This document shows, one piece after another, positions 8,590 through 15,980 of a stretch of DNA of 64,000 nucleotides (positions are counted from its first letter, which is position 1; each line of letters opens with the position of its first letter). The notes under the pieces were generated by a model. The model did not search any database. It saw only the letters and a list, made by a program, of their open reading frames with translations, and was not told the DNA's origin. The stretch covers positions 992,001 through 1,056,000 of the forward strand of contig NZ_RCWY01000001.1 in assembly GCF_003688625.1 (NCBI RefSeq), written 5' to 3'. The position numbers and the translations under genes are program-made. The DNA comes from Sphingomonas sp. PP-CE-3A-406 (GTDB taxonomy: Bacteria > Pseudomonadota > Alphaproteobacteria > Sphingomonadales > Sphingomonadaceae).

Positions 8590-8847
8590 CTAGGATTTCC
8601 GGCCGGGATTTTCGAACCGGGTAGCGGCCTTCACGGACAATTGCTGCTTTGCGGACAATTGATGCTGTCCGAGCGCAGCGGTCTTTTCTGCAATCTGGCG
8701 CTTGGCATCGAGCTGATGACGGCCGATCGAGGCGGTCTTCTCATAAAGCTGCTTCTTGGCCTGGATTTGCACGGTGCCGATCTGCTCGCTTTTTGATGCC
8801 AGCTGCTTCTTGGCCTCGAGTTGTACGGCCGAAATTTCCTGTTCCAT
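8590..8847 (-). CDS. Small protein of four 18-residue repeats, unknown function
   Basis: 85 residues, no recognised family. Residues 9-80 are four degenerate 18-residue repeats of the pattern QLxAKxQLxxKxxxIGxx: QLEAKKQLASKSEQIGTV, QIQAKKQLYEKTASIGRH, QLDAKRQIAEKTAALGQH, QLSAKQQLSVKAATRFEN. They are rich in Gln, Lys and Ala, lack Cys and Trp, and should form an extended amphipathic helix or coiled coil. There is no signal peptide or membrane segment. GGAGAG sits before the ATG, and only 11 bp separate it from the Cys-rich gene upstream, so they form one transcript. It could be a scaffold, a nucleic acid binding helix or a desiccation-type protein; nothing decides between these. Confidence 0.7.
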   Translation of the reverse strand: MEQEISAVQLEAKKQLASKSEQIGTVQIQAKKQLYEKTASIGRHQLDAKRQIAEKTAALGQHQLSAKQQLSVKAATRFENPGRKS

Positions 8848-8858
8848 AACTCTCTCCT

Positions 8859-9167
8859 TCAGCTAACGAAAATGTGAGCTCGCGCGAACGCGGCTTCGGC
8901 ATCGTCCAGTCCGGCCAGCAATTTTTCGGGTTCGAGCGATGCCGGATCGAACGTCTTGCACTCGGTCAGCGAGGGATTCAGTCCGGCGGCGACCCGTGAT
9001 ACCTGCTCTTGAAATCCCGCGTCGCACAATTTGCCCAGCGCACATGTCGCGCACGCCGACCTATCGCGTGACGCGGGCAGATACGCCGACTGCGCGATGC
9101 AATATTCGGCAAACTCCGGGCCATCATAAAGGCGGAGCGGATCGACCTGATACCCCGACACGCGCAT
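8859..9167 (-). CDS. Small Cys-motif protein, unknown function
   Basis: 102 residues with no recognised family. Five Cys are present: C23, then C39-x2-C42-x5-C48, and C70 in TECKTF. A set of four conserved-looking Cys could bind zinc or an iron-sulfur cluster; this is inferred from spacing only. No signal peptide or membrane helix is present, so it is probably cytosolic. It is the first gene of a two-gene unit with the repeat protein downstream. Its start codon directly follows a perfect 14-bp hairpin (9168-9200) whose 3' arm holds the Shine-Dalgarno AAGGA, so translation is probably controlled by that structure. Confidence 0.7.
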   Translation of the reverse strand: MRVSGYQVDPLRLYDGPEFAEYCIAQSAYLPASRDRSACATCALGKLCDAGFQEQVSRVAAGLNPSLTECKTFDPASLEPEKLLAGLDDAEAAFARAHIFVS

Positions 9168-9200
9168 CTGTGATTTCCTTGTCAGTCAAGGAAATCACAG
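9168..9200 (-). promoter_or_regulatory. Perfect hairpin sequestering the Shine-Dalgarno of the Cys-motif gene
   Basis: On the minus strand the arms CTGTGATTTCCTTG and CAAGGAAATCACAG pair without mismatch across the loop ACTGA, and the ATG follows at once. AAGGA in the 3' arm lies at the right distance to be the ribosome binding site, and its anti-SD sequence TCCTT is in the 5' arm. In RNA this would hide the ribosome binding site: a thermometer, a protein-bound translational operator or part of a switch. As DNA it could equally be an operator for a dimeric repressor. Confidence 0.75.
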
Positions 9201-9215
9201 TGCAGCAATCAACAG

Positions 9216-9231
9216 ATCCTTGCACAAGGAT
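9216..9231 (-). promoter_or_regulatory. Second CCTTG/CAAGG dyad upstream of the sequestering hairpin
   Basis: ATCCTTG and CAAGGAT flank a 2-base spacer, with the centre about 40 bp upstream of the first hairpin's centre. It repeats the CCTTG...CAAGG core. Its 3' arm CAAGGA could pair with TCCTTG of the next hairpin and free the ribosome binding site, so the two may be mutually exclusive. Two tandem operators for one repressor would also explain it. Confidence 0.5.
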
Positions 9232-9390
9232 TTCAGTCGGATCTGGATGTCATCTATCGATTCGCTGATCGATCAAGATCGCGTGCCCGCGATGCTCTAC
9301 GAAATTGACTACCGCAAAGAACAGCTTGACCAATCTTAGACTATTCTTCGCCGCGCGATGTTAGATCCAGATCGGACCAATCACTTTGCG

Positions 9391-9504
9391 TCATGGGCGC
9401 TTATCAACGCTACCCTGCATGCGGCGCCACATCGCAATATTGAGCGACACCATCACGATCACCGCCAGCGCAATGATCAGGAGACCCTTGCTCGGCCCGG
9501 TCAT
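9391..9504 (-). CDS. 37-residue single-span membrane peptide coupled to dxs
   Basis: The peptide starts MTGPSKG, continues with about 18 hydrophobic residues ([18 protein letters not shown]) and ends with a basic and polar tail ([12 protein letters not shown]). Its ATG overlaps the dxs stop by 4 bp (ATGA), the usual sign of translational coupling. The positive residues after the helix suggest a C-terminus in the cytoplasm. I do not recognise a family. It may anchor or modulate Dxs at the membrane, or simply be a small protein riding the same transcript. Confidence 0.65.
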   Translation of the reverse strand: MTGPSKGLLIIALAVIVMVSLNIAMWRRMQGSVDKRP

Positions 9505-11423
9505 GCTCGCGCTTCGGCAACCCCGCCCGAATTGTGGCGGAGCGCCTTGAGCACGGTATCCACCAGCGCAGTCGCGTCGAGCCCGGCTTCGGCATACTGG
9601 ACTTCGGGCTTGTCCTGGTCCTGGTACACGTCCGGCAAACGCAGCGTACGCAGCTTGAGCCCACCGTCGATCAAGCCCTCGTCCGACGCCATCGTCAGCA
9701 CGTGCGCGCCGAAGCCGCCGACCGAGTTCTCCTCGATCGTCACCGCGACTTCGTGCGTGGTAAGCAACTTGCGGATCAGATCGACGTCGAGCGGCTTGGC
9801 GAAACGGAGATCCGCTACCGTCGTGCTCAGCCCCTTGGCTTCGAGAACCTCGGCGGCCTTGAGAGCTTCCTCGAGACGCGTGCCGAGCGACAGGATCGCG
9901 ATCTTCTTGCCCTCGCGCACGACGCGACCCTTGCCGATCTCCAGCAGTTGCGGAGTCTCTGGGAGCGCAACGCCGGTGCCGTTGCCGCGCGGATAGCGCA
10001 CAGCGATCGGGCCGGTGTCGTACTGCGCCGCGGTGTGCGTCATGTGGACGAGTTCGGCCTCGTCCGCCGCCGCCATCACGACGAAATTCGGCAGCGTCGC
10101 GAGGTAGGTGACGTCGAACGAGCCGGCATGCGTCGCGCCATCCGCACCGACCAGCCCCGCGCGATCGATCGCGAACCGGACCGGCAGGTTCTGGATCGCG
10201 ACGTCATGCACGACTTGGTCGTACGCGCGCTGGAGAAACGTCGAGTAGATCGCGCAGAACGGGCGCATGCCTTGCGCGGCGAGACCGGCCGCGAAGGTGA
10301 CGCCGTGCTGCTCAGCGATCCCGACGTCGAAGAACCGGTCGGGATACGCCTTGGCGAACGCGTCGAGCCCGGTGCCCGAAGGCATCGCCGCGGTGATCGC
10401 GCAGATCCGCGGGTCGTTGGCGGCCTCGGCGACGAGCTGCGCGCCGAACACGTTCTGGTATTGCGGCGGTCCCGGCGGCGCCTTGGTCTGGACGCCGGAG
10501 ATCACGTCGAACTTCTGGACGCCGTGATACTTGTCCGCCGCAGCCTCGGCCGGCGCATAGCCCTTGCCCTTCTTGGTGACGACATGGACGAGGATCGGGC
10601 CCTCCTCCGCATCGCGCACATTCTCGAGCACGGGGATCAGGTGTTCGAGATTGTGCCCGTCGATCGGGCCGACATAGTAGAAGCCGAGTTCCTCGAACAG
10701 CGTGCCGCCCATCGTCATGCCGCGTGCGAACTCGTCGGTCTTGCGCATGCCGCTGGCGATCGGCCGTGGCAGCCGCTTGGCGAGTTTCCGGGCCAGATCG
10801 CGGAACCCCAAGAACTCGCGACTCGATACGATACGGCTCAGATATGCCGACAGCCCACCGACCGGCGGCGCGATCGACATGTCGTTGTCGTTGAGGATCA
10901 CGACCAGCCGGTTGCCCGCCTGCGCGGCGTTGTTCATCGCCTCGTACGCCATGCCCGCGGACATCGCGCCATCGCCGATCACCGCGATGCCCTTGCCGGG
11001 CGTGCCCGCGATCTTGTTGGCGACGGCAAAGCCCAGCGCGGCCGAGATCGACGTCGACGAATGCGCCGCGCCGAACGGGTCGTATTCGCTCTCGCTGCGC
11101 TTGGTAAAGCCGCTAAGCCCGCCGCCCTGGCGCAGCGTGCGGATTCGGTCGCGGCGTCCGGTCAGGATCTTGTGCGGATAGCATTGGTGGCCGACGTCCC
11201 AGACGAGGCGATCGCGTGGGGTATCGAAGACATAGTGGATCGCGGTGGTCAGCTCGACCACGCCGAGGCCCGAGCCGAGATGCCCGCCGGTGGTGCCGAC
11301 CGCGGAAATCGTCTCCGTACGCAATTCGTCGGCAAGCTGGCGGAGCTGGTCCGGGCGCAACTTGCGGAGGTCGTCGGGCGTCGAAACGGTGTCGAGCAGC
11401 GGTGTCGAGGGAAGGTCGGCCAT
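9501..11423 (-). CDS. dxs: 1-deoxy-D-xylulose-5-phosphate synthase
   Basis: 640 residues, standard Dxs length. It condenses pyruvate with glyceraldehyde 3-phosphate using thiamine diphosphate, the first step of the MEP isoprenoid pathway, which feeds carotenoids and ubiquinone in sphingomonads. Seen: [14 protein letters not shown] (residues 46-59), [15 protein letters not shown], and the ThDP motif [16 protein letters not shown] through LNDN (150-180). The transketolase-like Pyr domain has [17 protein letters not shown] with its catalytic Glu, and [14 protein letters not shown]. The start at 11423 gives a complete N-terminus. Its stop overlaps the membrane peptide gene. Confidence 0.97.
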   Translation of the reverse strand: MADLPSTPLLDTVSTPDDLRKLRPDQLRQLADELRTETISAVGTTGGHLGSGLGVVELTTAIHYVFDTPRDRLVWDVGHQCYPHKILTGRRDRIRTLRQGGGLSGFTKRSESEYDPFGAAHSSTSISAALGFAVANKIAGTPGKGIAVIGDGAMSAGMAYEAMNNAAQAGNRLVVILNDNDMSIAPPVGGLSAYLSRIVSSREFLGFRDLARKLAKRLPRPIASGMRKTDEFARGMTMGGTLFEELGFYYVGPIDGHNLEHLIPVLENVRDAEEGPILVHVVTKKGKGYAPAEAAADKYHGVQKFDVISGVQTKAPPGPPQYQNVFGAQLVAEAANDPRICAITAAMPSGTGLDAFAKAYPDRFFDVGIAEQHGVTFAAGLAAQGMRPFCAIYSTFLQRAYDQVVHDVAIQNLPVRFAIDRAGLVGADGATHAGSFDVTYLATLPNFVVMAAADEAELVHMTHTAAQYDTGPIAVRYPRGNGTGVALPETPQLLEIGKGRVVREGKKIAILSLGTRLEEALKAAEVLEAKGLSTTVADLRFAKPLDVDLIRKLLTTHEVAVTIEENSVGGFGAHVLTMASDEGLIDGGLKLRTLRLPDVYQDQDKPEVQYAEAGLDATALVDTVLKALRHNSGGVAEARA

Positions 11424-11515
11424 CGGACGGGCTTAATGCAGCGCGCGTATCGTGTCGATTGTTACCGTGTCCTGCGCTAGCATTCGCACTGGAATCGCTC
11501 GGGAAGTGCACAAAT

Positions 11516-12046
11516 ATGAACTTTACGCACCGTGTTGCCGTAGCAGCGGATATTCCGGCGATCTCGGTGCTGATGGCCCGCGCGATCGGCGCGTTGCAGG
11601 GGGACTTCCTCACGCCGGCACAGGTCGAGGCAAGCCGCGCGGTGATGGGGCTCGATACGCAGTTGATCGCGGACGGGACGTATCTGCTAATCGAGGCGGA
11701 CGGTCGGCTGGCCGGGTGTGGCGGGTGGAGTCGGCGCGCGACGCTCTATGGCGGCGATCACAGTACGGCGTTGCGCGATGCGGCGTTGCTCGATCCGGTG
11801 CATGACGCGGCGCGCATCCGCGCGATGTACACCGATCCGGATTTTACGCGGCGGGGTGTCGGGCGGCTGGTGTTGTCGGTTTGCGAGGCCGCAGCGCGAG
11901 AGGCCGGGTTTGCGCGGGCGGAGATGATGGCAACGCTGGCCGGAGAGCCGCTGTACCGCGCCTGCGGGTATCTACCGATCGAGCGGATCGAGACGCCGGG
12001 CGAGGTCCCGGTGCCGATGATCCGGATGGGGAAGGATTTGAACTGA
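11516..12046 (+). CDS. GNAT family N-acetyltransferase
   Basis: 176 residues with the GNAT fold: an N-terminal RVAVAADIPAISVLMARAIGAL, beta strands TYLLIEADGRLAGCGGW, and the acetyl-CoA loop MYTDPDFTRRGVGRLVLSVCEAAAREAGF, where RRGVGR is the Q/RxxGxG/A motif. The acceptor is unknown. The start at 11516 has GGGAAG about 9 bases upstream. It is divergent from dxs (92 bp between starts) and convergent with zur, with a family B palindrome between. Confidence 0.9.
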   Translation: MNFTHRVAVAADIPAISVLMARAIGALQGDFLTPAQVEASRAVMGLDTQLIADGTYLLIEADGRLAGCGGWSRRATLYGGDHSTALRDAALLDPVHDAARIRAMYTDPDFTRRGVGRLVLSVCEAAAREAGFARAEMMATLAGEPLYRACGYLPIERIETPGEVPVPMIRMGKDLN

Positions 12047-12068
12047 CGCACGCCAAGAACACAACGGT

Positions 12069-12172
12069 CCCCCCTCCCTGAAAGGGAGGGGCCGGGGGTG
12101 GGTCGGCTTCCGGATCAGGCGGCGCCGGCCAAAGCCAGCCGACCCACCCCTACCCCTCCCTTCCAGGGAGGG
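12069..12172. repeat. Mosaic palindrome family B, copy 1
   Basis: The left unit CCCCTCCCTGAAAGGGAGGGG plus GGGTGGGTCGGC is matched by an inverted right unit GCCGACCCACCCC plus CCCCTCCCTTCCAGGGAGGG about 30 bp later. Each unit is a hairpin and the whole can form a long cruciform. It lies between the convergent GNAT and zur genes, and a near copy is at 15790-15898. Confidence 0.85.
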
Positions 12173-12209
12173 ACGGCTCATCACAAAGTTACGCGTACGG
12201 GGTAAGCTT

Positions 12210-12677
12210 CTACTTAGCCTCGCAGTCCGCACATCGCCCGCGGACTTCGATTACCGGGCGAACCGGCGAGAAGCCTGCTGCCTCAGCCGCGTTCCGCACA
12301 CCCTTGGTGATGGTGTCGTTGTCGAGATGCGTGGTCTGGCCGCACGAGTCGCAGACCAGGAAAATGCAGTCGTGCAGGCAATCCGGATGCGCGTTGGCGA
12401 CATAGGCGTTCGCGCTCTCGACTCGCCGGGCGAGGTTGGCGCCGACGAACAGGTCGAGGATGCGGTACACGCTGTTCGCCGCGACCCGGCGACCTTCGGC
12501 TTTCGAGACGGCCTCCGCGATATCGTACGCCGACGCCGGCTTCTCGAAGCTTGCCAGCGCGGCGAACACGCTGGCGCGCATCGTCGTCCACTGCTCGCCG
12601 GCCTTTTCGAGCGTCGTCTGTGCTGCGACGGTGAGATCGGCGCCCTGCGGTTCGGTGTGGTTGTGAGCATGCGCCAT
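12210..12677 (-). CDS. zur: Zinc uptake regulator, Fur family
   Basis: 155 residues with a His-rich start (MAHAHNH). The winged helix (about 25-85) contains SAYDIAEAVSKAEGRRVAANSVYRILDLF, and the dimer/metal domain follows. Two CxxC pairs (C109/C112, C149/C152) form the structural zinc site, and AHPDCLHDC holds expected sensory ligands. Fur-family proteins with this C-terminal CxxC pair and no Fe-type HHDH motif are Zur: with zinc bound they repress uptake genes. It lies 41 bp downstream of merC in one unit. The longer in-frame extension upstream reads through merC in another frame and is rejected. Confidence 0.9.
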   Translation of the reverse strand: MAHAHNHTEPQGADLTVAAQTTLEKAGEQWTTMRASVFAALASFEKPASAYDIAEAVSKAEGRRVAANSVYRILDLFVGANLARRVESANAYVANAHPDCLHDCIFLVCDSCGQTTHLDNDTITKGVRNAAEAAGFSPVRPVIEVRGRCADCEAK

Positions 12678-12718
12678 GCTGGGTGAAGTAGGATGCCGGA
12701 GAGGTTCCAACAACCCGC

Positions 12719-13102
12719 TCAGCTTTCCGCGCGACGGTTGAGATCGTGGCCGAATGCGAGCAGGCCGACGCCGACGATCGTCCACAGCGTCTCGCCGCCG
12801 CCACTGTCGTGCGGCAGCGTCATCGCGCCCGCCATGATGCCCAGCCCGAGCGCGCCCATCGCGGCAGGCATCATATAGCCGTGATTGAGCACACCGCGGC
12901 CGAGCGCGAGCGCGCCGAGGCCGATCGCGATCGTCAGGCCAACTTCGTGGAAGATCGGGTCGAGCAGGAAACCGCCGGCCGTCGACATCAGCGCGACCAG
13001 CACGGAGGTCGCCAGGCAATGCACCATGCACAGGCCCGACAGCCCGATCGCATAGCGATCGAGACCGGCGAAACGGTGGGTATGCGTAGCCGAGGGCGTC
13101 AT
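12719..13102 (-). CDS. MerC-domain membrane protein
   Basis: 127 residues with four hydrophobic helices. The family site GLSGLCMVHCLATSVLVALM, with Cys and His in the first helix, matches MerC. Founding MerC proteins carry mercuric ions inward; here no mer operon is present and the partner is zur, so a role in zinc transport or in metal sensing is more likely (inference). A Zur-box-like sequence lies 27-44 bp upstream of the start at 13102, predicting zinc-dependent autoregulation of the merC-zur unit. Confidence 0.85.
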   Translation of the reverse strand: MTPSATHTHRFAGLDRYAIGLSGLCMVHCLATSVLVALMSTAGGFLLDPIFHEVGLTIAIGLGALALGRGVLNHGYMMPAAMGALGLGIMAGAMTLPHDSGGGETLWTIVGVGLLAFGHDLNRRAES

Positions 13103-13128
13103 CGTTAATCGGATATAGATGCCTCAAC

Positions 13129-13146
13129 GAAAGGATACAACATTAC
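13129..13146 (-). promoter_or_regulatory. Possible Zur operator before merC-zur
   Basis: The minus strand reads GTAATGTTGTATCCTTTC. Against the alphaproteobacterial Zur consensus as I remember it (GTAATGTAATAACATTAC), 13 of 18 positions agree, with a perfect first half GTAATGT and a decayed second half. Its distance to the start codon is about the same as for the stronger box before the DUF1624 gene. This is weaker evidence than that site. Confidence 0.5.
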
Positions 13147-13260
13147 ATCGCATTTTTCTTGCGGAGAATTTTCGGGTTTCTCAAGGCTGGCTCTTGGTCC
13201 GATATCGCAAGGAAGCCACGCCTCTTGTTCAACCCGGCGATGACTGCGCCATCTGCCACC

Positions 13261-13349
13261 CCTCCGTCATCCTGACGAAAGTCAGGATCCAGAGTTACGC
13301 ACGCTGCCGTTTGAGGCTCTGGATCCTGACTTTCGTCAGGATGACGGAG
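13261..13349. repeat. Mosaic palindrome family A, copy 2
   Basis: The left unit CTCCGTCATCCTGACG-AAAGTCAGGATCCAGAG and the right unit CTCTGGATCCTGAC-TTTCGTCAGGATGACGGAG are near-perfect inverses separated by about 20 bp. Same sequence family as 6797-6882. It lies in the divergent region between merC and ctaA. Confidence 0.87.
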
Positions 13350-13454
13350 AAATAGTTTAACACCATCCCCTACCTGCGGCACCCCCAGCAACATGAAGCA
13401 ACGCCGCACCACGAACGGATGGCGCCGCGCCGCGCAAACCACTATCTCCTCACC

Positions 13455-14507
13455 ATGCTTCAACCCAGCGCCGCCTTTCTCAGCAAAGCCCGTCCTCGTT
13501 CCGTCGCCCTGTGGCTGTTCACGGTCGCCGGCCTGATCGTCGCGATGGTCGTCATCGGCGGGATCACCCGGCTGACCGAGTCGGGGCTGTCGATCACGCA
13601 GTGGAAGCCGATCAGCGGGATCATCCCGCCGCTCAATGACGCGCAGTGGCAGGCCGAATTCGACGCCTATAAGCGCATCCCCGAATACGCCGCGTTCAAC
13701 GCCGACATGACGGTCGGCGGGTTCAAGGCGATCTTCTTCTGGGAATATCTCCACCGGCTATGGGGCCGAGTGATCGGTCTCGTGTTCGCGGTGCCACTAG
13801 TCTGGTTCGCGGTGCGCAAGCGTATCCCGGTCGGCTATGGCTGGCGGCTGTCGGCGCTGCTGGCGCTCGGCGCGTTCCAGGGCGCGATCGGCTGGTGGAT
13901 GGTTGCCTCCGGACTGTCGGTGCGGACGGACGTCAGCCACATCCGACTCGCCGTCCACCTGTTGACCGCACTGACGATTCTCGCCGGGATCGTGTGGACC
14001 GCACTCGACCTGATGGCGCTGCACCGCAATCCGCTCGCCGCCCCTGCCCGCCTCGCGCCCGCAGCGATCGTCGCGCTCGCGCTGCTGTTCGTGCAGTTGG
14101 TCTATGGCGCCTTCACCGCCGGGCTCGATGCCGGCTATGCCTTCGCAAGCTGGCCGCTGATGGGCGATGGGCTGTTCCCGGCCGACGTGCCGATGGTAAA
14201 CCCCGCCTGGAGCAACGCGGTCGACAACCCGATCGTCGTGCAGTTCATCCACCGCTGGTTCGCGTTCGCCGCCGCTGCCGGGCTGATCTGGCTTGCGATC
14301 AAGGCGACCAAGACCGGCAGCAGCGCGGGGTTCTTCGTCGTCGGCCTCGTCACGTTACAGATCATGCTCGGCATCGCCACGCTGATGACCGGCGTGCAGA
14401 TCGACGTCGCGGTCGCGCATCAGGGCAACGCCGCGCTCCTCCTGATCGCCGCGATGTTCGCCGCCCACGCCGTCGGCAGCGCACCCCGCATTACGCAGCG
14501 GGTATAA
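13455..14507 (+). CDS. ctaA: Heme A synthase (COX15/CtaA family)
   Basis: 350 residues with eight membrane helices. The conserved VVIGGITRLTESGLSITQWKPISGIIPPL and FKAIFFWEYLHRLWGRVIGL, plus paired heme-ligand His in FIHRWFAFAAA and VAVAHQGNAALLL, identify the type 2 (alphaproteobacterial/mitochondrial) enzyme that oxidises heme O to heme A for aa3 cytochrome oxidase. The ATG at 13455 is chosen by family N-terminus; an in-frame ATG at 13419 adds 12 residues. No other cytochrome oxidase gene is nearby. Confidence 0.94.
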   Translation: MLQPSAAFLSKARPRSVALWLFTVAGLIVAMVVIGGITRLTESGLSITQWKPISGIIPPLNDAQWQAEFDAYKRIPEYAAFNADMTVGGFKAIFFWEYLHRLWGRVIGLVFAVPLVWFAVRKRIPVGYGWRLSALLALGAFQGAIGWWMVASGLSVRTDVSHIRLAVHLLTALTILAGIVWTALDLMALHRNPLAAPARLAPAAIVALALLFVQLVYGAFTAGLDAGYAFASWPLMGDGLFPADVPMVNPAWSNAVDNPIVVQFIHRWFAFAAAAGLIWLAIKATKTGSSAGFFVVGLVTLQIMLGIATLMTGVQIDVAVAHQGNAALLLIAAMFAAHAVGSAPRITQRV

Positions 14508-14516
14508 TAATACCCG
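14499..14516 (+). terminator. Small hairpin over the ctaA stop codon
   Basis: CGGGTAT and ATACCCG pair perfectly across AATA, and the stop TAA lies inside the hairpin. No T-run follows, so it may protect the mRNA 3' end or be a protein site rather than a true intrinsic terminator. Confidence 0.4.
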
Positions 14517-14536
14517 TCAGGAAACCGGCGGAAAGC

Positions 14537-14565
14537 TTGACTTGAAGCCCCCCTTTCAGCATTAG
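14537..14565 (+). promoter_or_regulatory. Candidate promoter for rplM-rpsI
   Basis: TTGACT (14537-14542) and CATTAG (14560-14565) are 17 bp apart, about 67 bp before the L13 start. The -35 is good and the -10 weak, as is usual for alphaproteobacterial housekeeping promoters. Confidence 0.4.
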
Positions 14566-14631
14566 GCCGGCATTCGCGCTGCGGGGCCTCCCCTTGGTGC
14601 GCTTGCATTCAATCTGGAAGGTCTAACGCCC

Positions 14632-15111
14632 ATGAAGGCGCTCATGAAGACCACCAAGTCGGCAAAGCCGGCTGAGGTGGAGAAGCAGTGGCATATCGTC
14701 GACGCGGAAGGTCTCGTCGTCGGTCGTGCTGCATCGATCATCGCCAACGTCCTGCGCGGCAAGCACAAGGTGTCGTTCACCCCGCATGTCGATTGCGGTG
14801 ACAATGTCGTCGTGATCAACGCAGACAAGATCCGCTTCACCGGCAACAAGGCCGCGAAGAAGATCTATTACAAGCACACCGGTTACGCCGGCGGCATCAA
14901 GGGCATCACTGCCGCCAAGGTCCTCGACGGCCGCTTCCCGGAGCGCGTTCTCGAAAAGGCTGTCGAGCGCATGATCCCGCGCGGCCCGCTGGGTCGTGAG
15001 CAGATGCGCAACCTGCGTATCTTCAAGGGCACCGAGCATCCGCACGAGGCACAGAACCCTGCCGTGCTCGACATCGGCAGCATGAACCGCAAGAACAAGG
15101 TGGGCGCATAA
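14632..15111 (+). CDS. rplM: 50S ribosomal protein L13
   Basis: 159 residues. [48 protein letters not shown] and [14 protein letters not shown], then [32 protein letters not shown], are L13 hallmarks. It binds 23S rRNA early in assembly of the large subunit. It is slightly longer than the 142-residue E. coli protein, mostly at the ends. The stop TAA overlaps the rpsI ATG by one base, the conserved L13-S9 operon. Confidence 0.98.
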   Translation: MKALMKTTKSAKPAEVEKQWHIVDAEGLVVGRAASIIANVLRGKHKVSFTPHVDCGDNVVVINADKIRFTGNKAAKKIYYKHTGYAGGIKGITAAKVLDGRFPERVLEKAVERMIPRGPLGREQMRNLRIFKGTEHPHEAQNPAVLDIGSMNRKNKVGA

Positions 15112-15668
15112 TGTCCGACAACCGCCAGTCGCTCGCCGATCTCGCGAGCCTGACCAACCAGCCCGCGCCGGCTGCCCCCGCCGAGCAGGCTCTGCCGACC
15201 AGCGAAGGCGATATCGCAGCGCCGGTCTCGAACGAGCCCGTCCGCGAGCCGATGCCGCTGCGCGAGCAGATCCTCGACAAGCAGGGCCGCGCCTATGCGA
15301 CCGGCCGTCGCAAGGACGCCGTCGCACGCGTCTGGGTCAAGCCCGGCACCGGCAAGATCACGATCAATGGTCGTGACCAGGAAGTGTACTTCGCACGCCC
15401 GACGCTGCGTCTCGTCATCAACCAGGTGTTCGGGATTACCGAGCGCGAAGGTCAGTACGACGTCGTCTGCACCGTCAAGGGCGGTGGCCTTTCGGGCCAA
15501 GCCGGCGCGGTCAAGCACGGCATCAGCCAGGCCCTGACCCGCTTCGAGCCGGTGCTGCGCGCATCGGTGAAGGCAGCAGGCTTCCTGACCCGCGACAGCC
15601 GCGTCGTCGAGCGCAAGAAGTACGGCAAGGCGAAGGCCCGTCGCAGCTTCCAGTTCTCGAAGCGCTAA
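15111..15668 (+). CDS. rpsI: 30S ribosomal protein S9, N-terminally extended
   Basis: 185 residues. From about residue 57 it is a regular S9: [27 protein letters not shown], and the C-terminal tail [19 protein letters not shown], whose basic end reaches the P-site tRNA. The first about 55 residues (Pro/Ala/Glu-rich, [16 protein letters not shown]) are an added flexible extension absent from the 130-residue E. coli S9. The start is fixed by the one-base overlap with rplM and the lack of a better internal start. Confidence 0.97.
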   Translation: MSDNRQSLADLASLTNQPAPAAPAEQALPTSEGDIAAPVSNEPVREPMPLREQILDKQGRAYATGRRKDAVARVWVKPGTGKITINGRDQEVYFARPTLRLVINQVFGITEREGQYDVVCTVKGGGLSGQAGAVKHGISQALTRFEPVLRASVKAAGFLTRDSRVVERKKYGKAKARRSFQFSKR

Positions 15669-15692
15669 TCTCGCTTTCAGTATTGCTTACCA

Positions 15693-15724
15693 AGAGGGCG
15701 GTCCGGCAACGGGCTGCCCTTTCT
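15693..15724 (+). terminator. Probable intrinsic terminator after rpsI
   Basis: AGGGCGG and CTGCCCT pair with one G-U across about 11 bases and are followed by TTTCT. It lies about 25 bp after the rpsI stop. Confidence 0.6.
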
Positions 15725-15789
15725 GGGTTTGGGCGTGCAGCTAAGACGACGGGCTGAAAGCTCTAGCGAAGCCCAAATCCCCAGCGGTC

Positions 15790-15898
15790 TCCCCTCCCTG
15801 GAAGGGAGGGGTTGGGGGTGGGTCGGCCAGCTTCAGCCTCAAGCGGTCGAATATGCGGAAACCGACCCACCCCCTGCCCCTCCCTTCCAGGGAGGGGA
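15790..15898. repeat. Mosaic palindrome family B, copy 2
   Basis: CCCCTCCCTGGAAGGGAGGGG plus GGGTGGGTCGGC, inverted about 35 bp later as CCGACCCACCCCC plus CCCCTCCCTTCCAGGGAGGGG. Same family as 12069-12172, again between convergent genes (rpsI and the deacetylase). Confidence 0.87.
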
Positions 15899-15980
15899 GT
15901 GCCTTGGAGATGCGGCGTGCGGAATCCACCGACATCGCCTGCCCGCCTGACAAGTCGAACAAGCTGCAGCAGGCGCCTGA

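Noticed and set aside
9534-11480. A 648-codon open frame opposite dxs
   Set aside because: It is Arg-rich, has no family motif and mirrors the dxs codon pattern; high GC keeps antisense frames open.
12678-13127. A longer zur frame running through merC
   Set aside because: The extension is out of frame with merC and Arg/Asp-rich; merC codes for a proper membrane protein there.
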